From positions 524,729-570,440 of the forward strand of contig DEXG01000015.1 in the NCBI GenBank assembly GCA_002364005.1: a stretch of DNA of 45,712 nt, written 5' to 3'. The notes under the pieces are model-generated. The model made no database searches. It was given only the letters and a program-made list of their open reading frames with translations, and was not told where the DNA came from. The stretch comes from Phycisphaerales bacterium UBA3190. GTDB lineage: Bacteria > Planctomycetota > Phycisphaerae > Phycisphaerales > UBA1924. Positions within the stretch are counted from its first letter, which is position 1; the number at the start of each line of letters is the position of its first letter. The position numbers and the translations under genes are program-made. Positions 14,001-21,114 of this stretch are shown in pieces.

Positions 14001-14840
14001 ATGAAAAACTTATTCCTCAACCATTCCAGCCGTGCATTTTCCCTTGTCGAACTACTTGTCTCAATCGGCATTCTCGCGATTCTCATGGCCATTCTGCTTC
14101 CCGCCCTCCAAAGCATCCGGCAGCGACAGGTAGAACTCAAGTGCGTCGTTCACATGCGTAACGCTTCTCAGGCAAATGAGTTGTACGTCTCTTCGAACAG
14201 GGGCTTTGTTCCCTATGCGGGCTCATCCCAGTCGATTGTGAACAATCCCGCCCGGGAGCAGATCGCCGTAGGCGGTGTCTATGGGCTTTACCTTGGTCAT
14301 TGGGCGGATCTCATGCCTGAGTATTGGTCAGGCGATCTGTGGAGCGAATCGATGACCTGCCCTGATCAGCCGGCATATGACCCTGCTGCTCCTGATTGGC
14401 CGGATGCATCACCGAGTATTGATGGTTTTCGACGCCAGCCGTGGTATGACCTGAGCGCGGCATTCCATCTCACACCGCAATCACTCGCGCGAGGGTCCCG
14501 GTTGCACAATGCCACAGCAGCTGCGATGCCTCTTTCGAGTGTACGGTATCCCTCGTCAAAATCCTTACTGTATGAGAATCTGGGATTCTGTATCCCGAAG
14601 AGTTCAGAATCGCTCTTTTGGATTGATGCGGGACAAACGCAGCGGTATGCAACTTCAGTAGCGCTGGTCGATGGGTCGGTCTTTCGATATGCTCGAAGAA
14701 ACGCCTTCGAACCGGTCTTCGGCGTTGGACTCGAATACACCATGGACGGGGTCTTGGGCAGAGACATCGACCACACGCTGATCGGGGCCGATGCGCACCA
14801 TCGTTTCGAGCAGCCGGATTCATGGGCTGATACCGACTGA
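14001..14840 (+). CDS. Prepilin-like protein with type IV pilin N-terminal domain
   Basis: A 279-residue protein with a class III leader: SSRAFSLVELLVSIGILAIL, with Glu at position +5 after the predicted cleavage and a long hydrophobic helix. The residue before cleavage is Ala, where Gly is usual. The C terminus has ATSVALVDGSVFRYAR, resembling the VDG motif of planctomycete prepilin-like proteins. The protein is probably processed by a prepilin peptidase and assembled by a type II secretion-like machine, none of which is in the window. The start at 14001 is preferred because upstream ATGs belong to a tandem repeat; no clear ribosome binding site is seen. It is divergent from the cysteine-rich cassette. 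Confidence 0.8.
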   Translation: MKNLFLNHSSRAFSLVELLVSIGILAILMAILLPALQSIRQRQVELKCVVHMRNASQANELYVSSNRGFVPYAGSSQSIVNNPAREQIAVGGVYGLYLGHWADLMPEYWSGDLWSESMTCPDQPAYDPAAPDWPDASPSIDGFRRQPWYDLSAAFHLTPQSLARGSRLHNATAAAMPLSSVRYPSSKSLLYENLGFCIPKSSESLFWIDAGQTQRYATSVALVDGSVFRYARRNAFEPVFGVGLEYTMDGVLGRDIDHTLIGADAHHRFEQPDSWADTD

Positions 14841-14938
14841 ACACCTTGATCACGCGCCTATGACGAGCATGTTCCCGATGAATGAGGGCCAGGACGGGGG
14901 ACATGGTGGCGGTTCTGTTTGGATGCAGCCACAGGGGA

Positions 14939-15838
14939 TCAGATCGCGAGCAGTTGATGTGCGATCGACAGGGCGGCGTGTTTGTAGCTGGTGCCGAAGA
15001 TGTTGAGGTGGTTGAGCATGTGGTAGAGCTGGTAGACGCCGATGCGGGATTCGAGGCGGTCGTGGTCGGGGTTGGCGAGGATGTAGGCGTCGAGGCAGGG
15101 CTTTGGGAAGCCGCCGAAGAGTTGCATCATGGCGATGTCGGCCCACGGGTCGCCGATGGAGACGGCGGGGTCGATGACGGCGATGCGGGGGGTGTTCGTG
15201 TCGGGGTCGACGGTGGCGATGGCGTTGCCGGACCAGAGGTCGCCGTGGATCAGGGCGGGGGCGGGGTGGCGTGGGATGAGGTCTTGGAGGCGGTCGATGA
15301 CGCGTTGCAGGGGTTCTGACTCGCGGGCGGTGAGATGGCCGTGGATCTTGGCGAGCTCGACTTGACAGCCAATGCGGGATGTGGCGTTGAAGTCCACCCA
15401 GTCGTCGGAGTCGGCGTTTGGTTGTGGGGTTCGGCCGAGGAAGTTGTTGCGGTGCCAGCCGAAGGGTGCGGTCGGGGTTGCTTGGTGGTGGGCGGCGAGG
15501 TCGCGTCCGAACCGGGCCCAGGTGCCGTCGTCCGCGTCTGATGCGGGCTCGAGCTGGTCCATGAGCAAGGCGGTGTGTGTATCGGTGTCGCGGAGTGCGT
15601 GCACCCGGGGGACGAGCAGGATGCCCGGCTTGCTCAGGGCGCTGAGCGAATCGGCCTCGGCGTGGAGGCGATCACCCGAATCATGGGGGGTCAGCTTGGT
15701 GACAAGCGATGAGCTGTCGTCGAGGGTGAGGGCGATGACCTGCTGGTGGGTGTCGGCGGAGAGGGTGCGCGTGGTGCGAATGGCGGCGGTGAACCCTGCG
15801 GCGTGGAGCGCGTCATGGATGGCGTCGGTGAGAGGCAT
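14939..15838 (-). CDS. Fructosamine-3-kinase family protein
   Basis: A 299-residue aminoglycoside-phosphotransferase-fold kinase that phosphorylates fructosamines or ribulosamines on proteins so that the sugar falls off. Lys48 in SLVTKLT is the likely ATP lysine, ALIHGDLWSGN (about 195-205) holds the catalytic Asp200, and AVIDPAVSIGD (about 220-230) supplies the metal-binding Asp. FGGFPKP and the FGWHRNNFLG block are family features. The start at 15838 gives the usual family length; the frame upstream to 16000 is antisense to rmuC. The rmuC gene is divergent, starting 61 bp away, so promoters share a short region. Confidence 0.93.
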   Translation of the reverse strand: MPLTDAIHDALHAAGFTAAIRTTRTLSADTHQQVIALTLDDSSSLVTKLTPHDSGDRLHAEADSLSALSKPGILLVPRVHALRDTDTHTALLMDQLEPASDADDGTWARFGRDLAAHHQATPTAPFGWHRNNFLGRTPQPNADSDDWVDFNATSRIGCQVELAKIHGHLTARESEPLQRVIDRLQDLIPRHPAPALIHGDLWSGNAIATVDPDTNTPRIAVIDPAVSIGDPWADIAMMQLFGGFPKPCLDAYILANPDHDRLESRIGVYQLYHMLNHLNIFGTSYKHAALSIAHQLLAI

Positions 15839-15899
15839 GGGCCGTGGATGATATAAGAGCACAGACACGCGCACGGGCACACCCTGATATACTCCTGAC

Positions 15900-17267
15900 A
15901 TGGAAATCGCGAATGTCGTATTGGGCGTGTTGGTGCTGGCTTTGGGCGGCTGGGTGTTCGTGCTGGTGCGGAGCGGGAGCGAGGCCCGGGCTGCGGCCAA
16001 CGCGGCTCAGCGGGAGCAGGATCGGCTGGCGGATGAAAACGCCCATCTGATGGGCGATCTTGAAGAAGCACGCCGGGAGTTGGAGCTGGCTCGGGCGCAG
16101 GCGGAGGCGTCGTCGCAGCGGGTAACGGAACTGTCGGTGGAGCAGGCGAAGCTGGTTGAGCGGCTGGATGCGGGGGCCAAGCTGATCGAGGAGTTCAAGG
16201 CCAATCGTGAGCAGCTGGTGCAGCAGTTCGAGGCGCTGGGGTCGCGGACGCTCAAGTCGAACCAGGAGGCGCTGGGCAAGTTCATCACCGAGCGGCTCAA
16301 GGACGCGGATTCGCTGTCGCAGGCCGAGCTGGATAAGCGCAAGCAGGCGATCGAAGCGATGGTCAAGCCGATCAGCGAGACGCTGCACAAGACGCGCGAG
16401 CAGATCACGCAGCTCGATGAGCGGGTGAAGGCGAGTAGCGCCAGCAATGAATCGCTCAAGGAAGAAACGGCGCGGCTGACCAAGGCGCTCTCGCGCCCCG
16501 AGGTGCGGGGGCAGTACGGCGAGATCCAGCTGCGGCGGGTCGCGGAGCTGGCTGGGATGACGAGCTACTGCGACTTCAGCGAGCAGACCTCCGTGCGGGA
16601 TGAGCAGGGGCAGCTGCTGCGTCCTGACATGGTGGTCACGCTTCCCAATGAGCGCGTGATCGTGGTCGATGCCAAGGCGAACATCAACGCGTATATCGAG
16701 GCGGTAAACGCCCCCACTGACGAGATCCGCGAGGAGCAGATGGAGCGCTTTGCACGGCACACCTTTGAGCAGGTGAAAAAACTGGCGGACAAGAAGTACT
16801 GGTCGATGTTCGACGGCAAGAGCGCCGAGTTCGTGGTGATGTTTGTGCCGGGCGATCACTTTATTGACGCGGCTTTGTCGCGCCGCCCGGATCTGCTGGA
16901 TGTCGCGGCGCAGCAGGGGGTGATCCTGGCCTCGCCGAGCACGCTGATTGGGTTGTTGCGTGCGGTGGCGGTCGGGTGGCGTGAGCATGCGTTGACGGAG
17001 CAAGCCGCGGAGTTGTTTGAGCTTGGCAAGGAGTTGCACGATCGTGCGGCGACGGCTTTCGAGCATGCGGGCAAGCTGGGCGATTCGATCCGGCAGAGTG
17101 TGGATCGGTACAACAAACTGGTTGGTTCGATCGATTCACGCATGATGCCGACACTCAAGAAGTTTGAGGACGCGGGTGCCAAGAGCGGCAAGTCGCTCGA
17201 CGGTCCCAAGCGGGTGGAGGGGACTCCGCGGGAGTTGGCGAGCGGGACGGCCCTCTTCGAGGAGTAA
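15900..17267 (+). CDS. rmuC: DNA recombination protein RmuC
   Basis: A 455-residue protein with an N-terminal membrane anchor (about 5-22, VVLGVLVLALGGWVFVLV), a long coiled coil (about 35-200), and the RmuC nuclease-like domain (about 195-400). Typical blocks are RGQYGEIQLRRVAELAGM, PDMVVTLPNERVIVVDAKAN and FVVMFVPGDHFIDAAL. RmuC limits inversions and other rearrangements at short repeats, presumably by cleaving DNA structures. Its last 25 codons exist a second time as a remnant at 18079-18162. Confidence 0.95.
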   Translation: MEIANVVLGVLVLALGGWVFVLVRSGSEARAAANAAQREQDRLADENAHLMGDLEEARRELELARAQAEASSQRVTELSVEQAKLVERLDAGAKLIEEFKANREQLVQQFEALGSRTLKSNQEALGKFITERLKDADSLSQAELDKRKQAIEAMVKPISETLHKTREQITQLDERVKASSASNESLKEETARLTKALSRPEVRGQYGEIQLRRVAELAGMTSYCDFSEQTSVRDEQGQLLRPDMVVTLPNERVIVVDAKANINAYIEAVNAPTDEIREEQMERFARHTFEQVKKLADKKYWSMFDGKSAEFVVMFVPGDHFIDAALSRRPDLLDVAAQQGVILASPSTLIGLLRAVAVGWREHALTEQAAELFELGKELHDRAATAFEHAGKLGDSIRQSVDRYNKLVGSIDSRMMPTLKKFEDAGAKSGKSLDGPKRVEGTPRELASGTALFEE

Positions 17268-17403
17268 GTTTGAGGAGTGATGGGCACTTGGCCTCTGGGC
17301 CTGTGGTTTCTCTTCTCGTTTCGATTTCCTGCTTTTCGTTTTCCACGCGATGCGTTATGCTCTTCGTGGTTTATATAGCATGTTGTATGTAGGAGATGGG
17401 TTG

Positions 17404-17979
17404 ATGAAGTTTGCAGGATTGGTAATCGGGCTGGGTGTGTTCGCTGGGCAAACTATGGCGTGCGATGCGTGCGATCATTCGGTGGGCTACGGCGATCATT
17501 GGTTAGCGAGCACCACGATCGATATCTCGGGTCTCAGCGCGTACGACGGGCTGGGGCAGAGCGTGGATCAGGTGCTCGATGCGGTGGCGTTCGCGAACTC
17601 GGACATTCACGGGATCGGGTGGAACCTGCAGGTGGAGACCATCGGGGACTCGTGGCTGGGTGACCTGCGGATGCAGTTCCGATCGAGCAACGGGGAGAGC
17701 TACGACACGTCGCTCTTTGGAAGTAACGACGGGCCGGGGCAGGGGCAGTCGTTTGTGCCGATGGTTGATTTCTGGGGCGGCCTGGGCTTCCACTTCCTGC
17801 AGGGGCAGGACGGGGTGTTCGAGGTCGAGCTGTATGACACTGTCGTTGATAACCCGGGCGGGGCCGAGGCCACGCTGATGGACGGGTCGGTGTTGTACAT
17901 CCAGTACTGGGTCCCGTCGCCGGGCACGCTGGCGTTGTTTGGCGCGTGCGGACTGATGGCGGCGCGTCGGCGGCGCTAG
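17404..17979 (+). CDS. Secreted protein with PEP-CTERM-type sorting tail
   Basis: A 191-residue protein with a signal peptide (about 1-18, ending TMA before CDACDHSVGYG). The C-terminal tripartite tail is VPSPGTLALFGACGLMAARRRR: motif, hydrophobic helix and arginine cluster. Such tails are recognised by exosortase and lead to processing and surface or matrix delivery. The middle is rich in Gly, Asp and aromatic residues and belongs to no family I recognise. AGGAG is eight bases upstream of the start. It lies between rmuC and a duplicated rmuC tail, which suggests it was inserted or rearranged there. Confidence 0.8.
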   Translation: MKFAGLVIGLGVFAGQTMACDACDHSVGYGDHWLASTTIDISGLSAYDGLGQSVDQVLDAVAFANSDIHGIGWNLQVETIGDSWLGDLRMQFRSSNGESYDTSLFGSNDGPGQGQSFVPMVDFWGGLGFHFLQGQDGVFEVELYDTVVDNPGGAEATLMDGSVLYIQYWVPSPGTLALFGACGLMAARRRR

Positions 17980-17985
17980 ATCAGC

Positions 17986-18078
17986 TCAGTCGCGTAGTGG
18001 GAAGATCTCTTCGAGGCGCTGGAAGCGGTACTTGAAGATGTTGATCACATCGCGCTGGACGAGGAGGCGGTTGACGAG
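17986..18078 (-). pseudogene. Remnant of an SRPBCC gene (C-terminal 30 codons)
   Basis: On the minus strand this stretch translates to LVNRLLVQRDVINIFKYRF and QRLEEIFPLRD followed by a stop. It corresponds to the end of the intact SRPBCC protein at 21115-21678 (LVNRFFVQRDVVNIFRYRF, KKLEEIFPPSP). There is no start codon or upstream part. At 18078 it is joined directly to a piece of rmuC in the opposite orientation. Confidence 0.85.
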
Positions 18079-18162
18079 GGCGGCAAGTCGCTCGACGGTC
18101 CCAAGCGAGTGGAAGGCACGCCGCGGGAGTTGGCGAGCGGGACGGCCCTCTTCGAAGAGTAA
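18079..18162 (+). pseudogene. Remnant of rmuC (C-terminal 27 codons)
   Basis: The plus strand reads KSLDGPKRVEGTPRELASG and TALFEE then a stop, identical in protein to the last 25 residues of RmuC at 17267. The DNA differs at several third codon positions, so the copy is not recent or came from a related strain. No other part of rmuC is present here. Confidence 0.88.
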
Positions 18163-18182
18163 GTTGGCGGAGTGATTGGACG

Positions 18183-18285
18183 CGGCTGGTGTTTGTTTTT
18201 GAACGCAGAGGACGCGAAGGTCACGCAGAGGGCGCAGAGAAGTGATTTGGGTTGAACGCGAAGATCACGAAGGGCTCGAAGAGTG
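18183..18285 (+). repeat. ACGCAGAG-type dispersed repeat, copy A
   Basis: It begins CGGCTGGTGTTTGTTTTTGA and continues ACGCAGAGGACGCGAAGG, TCACGCAGAGGGCGCAGAG, then GGGTTGAACGCGAAGATCAC. Positions 18183-18239 match 18993-19049 with one mismatch by eye. The later module (GTTGAACGCGAAGATC) recurs at 19624-19639. Copies A and B bracket the gene at 18340-18939. This also covers part of the 360-bp gap 17980-18339, which otherwise holds only the two gene remnants. Confidence 0.85.
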
Positions 18286-18339
18286 TGTATGAACTTGCTT
18301 GTCGGATGACTTGCTGGATTTGAGACAGGGAGCATCTGA

Positions 18340-18939
18340 ATGAGAATCTCAAAGCTTGCTTGTCTATCGCCCCCACCTTTTGCACCCGATGAGATCGAGC
18401 CGGATATTTATATTCTACGGCAGGTCTTTGATCGCGAGCGGATTTTGGCTGGTGCTGGCAGTGTCATTACCGCGTTTATGCTCGCCATCATCATCATTGG
18501 AATCAGCATTCAGCTGATCGGTTCGGTGTGGCCAAACACGACGGTCCCGATGTTGAATCTGATGATCTCTGTATTGCCCTACCCACTGCTCATCGTTGGA
18601 TGGCTGCTCTGGATTCTTACGAGCTTTGTCCGCTACTTCACAGAGAAAAGCCGTACGCGAGTCGTACGAGTTCAGAAGCTGACGAATGGGTCGCACGACA
18701 TCACGATAAATGACCACACAGTGCAGGGTCAGTTGATTGCCTGCAACATCAGGCTGCAGCGGAGACGTGGGATTTTCGCTCGATCCAAGCTGCTTTGGGC
18801 GATCTGCGTTGATGCTGGAGACCGTGTGCAGATCGTTGTATGTACAGAAGCGTCTGACGAACTCGCAGAGTGGCAATCCCGGCTTCAGGTTGATTGGGTC
18901 TCATTCGACCCGGCGCTTTCTGTGCGTGGGGTGATTTAG
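18340..18939 (+). CDS. Hypothetical two-helix membrane protein, 199 aa
   Basis: Two membrane helices lie at about 37-61 (GAGSVITAFMLAIIIIGIS) and 70-96. A C-terminal soluble domain of about 95 residues includes RVVRVQKLTNGSHDITIND and RVQIVVCTEASDELAEW. The N terminus has PPPFAPDEIEPDIYILRQVF. No family is recognised. AGGGAG lies eight bases before the ATG. It is AT-richer than its neighbours and sits between two nearly identical direct repeats, like a cassette. Confidence 0.7.
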   Translation: MRISKLACLSPPPFAPDEIEPDIYILRQVFDRERILAGAGSVITAFMLAIIIIGISIQLIGSVWPNTTVPMLNLMISVLPYPLLIVGWLLWILTSFVRYFTEKSRTRVVRVQKLTNGSHDITINDHTVQGQLIACNIRLQRRRGIFARSKLLWAICVDAGDRVQIVVCTEASDELAEWQSRLQVDWVSFDPALSVRGVI

Positions 18940-18992
18940 TCACCCTGGAAATAGTGGTGCTTAGAATCGAATCGTGCAATGAGTAACAGGTG

Positions 18993-19050
18993 CGGCTGGC
19001 GTTTGTTTTTGAACGCAGAGGACGCGAAGGTCACGCAGAGGGCGCAGAGG
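18993..19050 (+). repeat. ACGCAGAG-type dispersed repeat, copy B
   Basis: Near-identical to the first 58 bp of copy A (one C/T difference near its start), in the same orientation, 810 bp downstream. It is followed by the hairpin at 19062-19093. Confidence 0.88.
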
Positions 19051-19061
19051 AGTGCTGGATA

Positions 19062-19093
19062 CTGCTTTGTCCGCCTGTGGCGGACCAAAGCAG
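19062..19093. repeat. Hairpin with GGGCACCCGG tail
   Basis: CTGCTTTGTCCGCC and GGCGGACCAAAGCAG pair with one bulged base around the loop TGT. The following GGCACCCGGCGG also occurs after other hairpins or repeats in this window (5720, 6751). It lies in the leader of the OsmC-like gene. Confidence 0.7.
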
Positions 19094-19130
19094 GGCACCC
19101 GGCGGCTGGTTTCAGTGAAAGGATGATGAC

Positions 19131-19535
19131 ATGATGGAGTTCACGGTTCGTGCGCATCGCGTTGATGCTCATGGGAGCACCGCGTCGTGTAAGGATGCAT
19201 CGATCACGCTGGATACCGATCTTGGTGGGCGGTCTGATGCGTTCAACCCGGCTGAGCTTTTGCTGGGGGCGTTGGGGGCGTGCATGATCAAGGGGATCGA
19301 GCGGGTGATGCCGATCCTGCAGATGGATATCCGGGGCGTTGACATCACGCTCCGAGCCAAGCGGCAGGACACGCCGCCGAAGCTGATCGATATCGAGTAT
19401 GAGATCGTGGTGACGAGCGACGAGCCGGAGCATCGCCTGGATCTGCTGCATCAGAATGTGCAGAAGTACGGCACGGTCTTCAACACCGTGGCCGGGGGCA
19501 CGGACATCCGCGGCACGCTCCGGGCAGCCGAGTAG
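19131..19535 (+). CDS. OsmC/Ohr-family protein lacking the second cysteine
   Basis: A 134-residue OsmC-fold protein. NPAELLLGALGACMIKGIERV carries the first conserved cysteine (Cys51) at the start of the central helix. The position of the second reactive cysteine, normally in a KYCPVSNT-like motif, here reads KYGTVFNTV, so Gly114 replaces it. Typical family members reduce organic hydroperoxides with a Cys pair; this one cannot form that disulfide and may act differently. AAGGA lies eight bases upstream of the ATG at 19131; a second ATG follows at 19134. Repeats lie on both sides (18993-19093 and 19570-19657). Confidence 0.88.
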   Translation: MMEFTVRAHRVDAHGSTASCKDASITLDTDLGGRSDAFNPAELLLGALGACMIKGIERVMPILQMDIRGVDITLRAKRQDTPPKLIDIEYEIVVTSDEPEHRLDLLHQNVQKYGTVFNTVAGGTDIRGTLRAAE

Positions 19536-19569
19536 ATGGGGGCGTGAGTACCGGCCGGGTGGTCTTTGG

Positions 19570-19657
19570 CTTGGAACGCAGAGGACGCAGAGGTCACGCG
19601 GAGGGCGCAGAGGGGTGATTTGGGTTGAACGCGAAGATCGCGAAGGGCTCGAAGAAC
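19570..19657 (+). repeat. ACGCAGAG-type dispersed repeat, copy C
   Basis: It reads TTGGAACGCAGAGGACGCAG, AGGTCACGCGGAGGGCGCAG and then GGGTTGAACGCGAAGATCGC GAAGGGCTCGAAG. Both modules of copy A are present with several substitutions. Shorter fragments of the family are at about 5266-5290 and 20234-20245, and 23085-23102. Confidence 0.8.
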
Positions 19658-19677
19658 CTGATGAGAGGTCGTAGCGA

Positions 19678-20094
19678 TTACAAATCAGCCATGCCCCATG
19701 TGTCTTGGCTCTTGTAGTAGACGAAGTAGCGGTCGTCGAAGGATGGGCCGAAGATCATCATCCAGAGGAATGAGGGCGGCTCCGGGTTGGATGAGGGCAC
19801 CGTGAGCTCGTAGCTGCGCCTTGTGTTGTAATACTCCCACGCCTGCCCGCCGACGAGTGGTGCGGGGAGTTCGTCGAGGTATTCGGGGACCAGCTCGTCG
19901 AGCGAATCGGGTTCGTCGGCGTGATCCACGCGGTACGCATCGATCGCTCGGATGATCGGCTGGGCGCGCTCGATGGTGAGCTGCTGTGCTTCGTCGTCCC
20001 AGCGGTCGTTGGCGGTCGAGCTGGGCCAGACGAGCACGAGCGTCACGACCGTGGCGATCAGTACCAGCATGGCGATGCACAGCGGTTTCTTCAT
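19678..20094 (-). CDS. Hypothetical pseudopilin-like anchored protein
   Basis: A 138-residue protein with an N-terminal membrane helix (about 5-24, LCIAMLVLIATVVTLVLVW) and a periplasmic part. That part includes ERAQPIIRAIDAYRVDHADE, DELVPEYLDELPAPL and GQAWEYY, resembling the C-terminal domain of GspG-type pseudopilins. It lacks the Phe-Thr-Leu-x-Glu leader of true prepilins. Starts at 20094 or 20124 are possible; 20094 gives a normal signal-anchor. It is convergent with the OsmC-like gene. Confidence 0.65.
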   Translation of the reverse strand: MKKPLCIAMLVLIATVVTLVLVWPSSTANDRWDDEAQQLTIERAQPIIRAIDAYRVDHADEPDSLDELVPEYLDELPAPLVGGQAWEYYNTRRSYELTVPSSNPEPPSFLWMMIFGPSFDDRYFVYYKSQDTWGMADL

Positions 20095-20471
20095 ACCCGA
20101 GTCATACCTCGCGCGGGGGGACATGGTTCATCGGGGCTGATCATTCGGGCACGAAGTGCTGTTCGAGATGCCTGCGTGGTGCACGGGCGTGGCGTGGATC
20201 GGTGCTGGCGTGAATGACGACCGGGGCTGTTGGTCGGCTTGGAACGCAAAGAGCACCTGTGGGGTCGGTCTGCGACTTGTTATCGGACGACAGGCCTGGC
20301 GGATATCTTCGTCCCCGGTTGTTATTTTTTACGAACCCTCTTACATTTCTGGGAAAATATGGGTAGCATACCCCTCATGCCCCTCGTTTGAGGGTGATTG
20401 ATTCTTGGACTCAGGCCGGCTCACTTGGGCATGAGTCCATTTGAATATGAGAAGAGGAGAGGGAACCAAAC
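20095..20471. other. Divergent intergenic region with palindromes
   Basis: This 377-bp gap holds a short fragment of the ACGCAGAG repeat (20234-20245), an inverted repeat GGACGA/TCGTCC (20285-20290, 20309-20314) followed by a T run, CCCTC-GTTT-GAGGG (20381-20394), and GGACTCA/TGAGTCC (20407-20413, 20432-20438). The last two lie in the likely promoter or leader of the PEP-CTERM gene. No coding region was found. Confidence 0.55.
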
Positions 20472-21047
20472 ATGAACCATCGCACACTTACCGTTTCAGC
20501 GGCCATCGCTGCTTCGGCCATCACGAGCTCGGTCGCACTGGCTGACTTTGTCACCTTCGACATAGTCTGGGAGGGTATCAGCGGCAGCAACGCCAGCGCT
20601 ACGGGCAGTCTCACGATCGATACATCCATCCTTGACATTGCCGGTGGCGAGAGTATCTGGCGCGCGTTTGATCATCCGAACAGCCCGTATGTCGATTTCA
20701 CGGTCACCATCGTGGGTGCGCAGTTGCACAACGGGACCTACTCAATGGCCAATGATGATTTCGATCAGGGTTTCTGGGAGGCCTCGGGACCGCTTGATCT
20801 GAGCGCGGACCTGATCGGGCAGGCGAACTTCGATGGATTCAACTACTGGTCCATCGACTATGCCAACATTCCCAGCAATGCACAGCAGAACATCCTTTCG
20901 ACCGCCCCTAGATCCTCCACCGCAAATGATCAGCTCGTCATGACCTCGATGATGGCCCAGGTCTCGGTTGTTCCTCTGCCCCCTGCGGCTTGGACGGGAC
21001 TGGGTCTGCTGGGCGTGATGGGTGTTCGCCGGCGCATGAGCCGCTGA
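20472..21047 (+). CDS. Secreted protein with PEP-CTERM-type tail (VPLPPAAW variant)
   Basis: A 191-residue protein with a clear signal peptide (about 1-24, ending SVALA before DFVTFDIVWEG). The C-terminal tail has VVPLPPAAWTGLGLLGVMG followed by VRRRMSR. The middle is Ser/Asn/Asp-rich and beta-like, without a recognised domain. Exosortase-type sorting to the surface or extracellular matrix is expected. GAGAGGGAA lies upstream of the ATG. A strong terminator follows at 21079-21109. Confidence 0.82.
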   Translation: MNHRTLTVSAAIAASAITSSVALADFVTFDIVWEGISGSNASATGSLTIDTSILDIAGGESIWRAFDHPNSPYVDFTVTIVGAQLHNGTYSMANDDFDQGFWEASGPLDLSADLIGQANFDGFNYWSIDYANIPSNAQQNILSTAPRSSTANDQLVMTSMMAQVSVVPLPPAAWTGLGLLGVMGVRRRMSR

Positions 21048-21078
21048 TCGGGCTGGACAACTCGATGCAGACCACCGA

Positions 21079-21109
21079 CCCCGCGCTTCGGCGCGGGGTT
21101 GTTTTGTTT
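21079..21109 (+). terminator. Rho-independent terminator after the PEP-CTERM gene
   Basis: CCCCGCGC (21079-21086), loop TTCG, GCGCGGGG (21091-21098), then TTGTTTTGTTT. It lies between the convergent PEP-CTERM and SRPBCC genes. Confidence 0.92.
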
Positions 21110-21114
21110 GGCTG

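Noticed and set aside
15813..17066. 417-codon minus-strand frame antisense to rmuC
   Set aside because: Leu/Arg-rich shadow of the RmuC coiled coil in high-GC DNA; RmuC itself is well supported.
20230..20270. GGAACGCAAAG resembles the core of a c-di-GMP (GEMM) riboswitch
   Set aside because: The rest of the riboswitch consensus is missing and the same bases occur in copies of the ACGCAGAG repeat, so it is repeat-derived.
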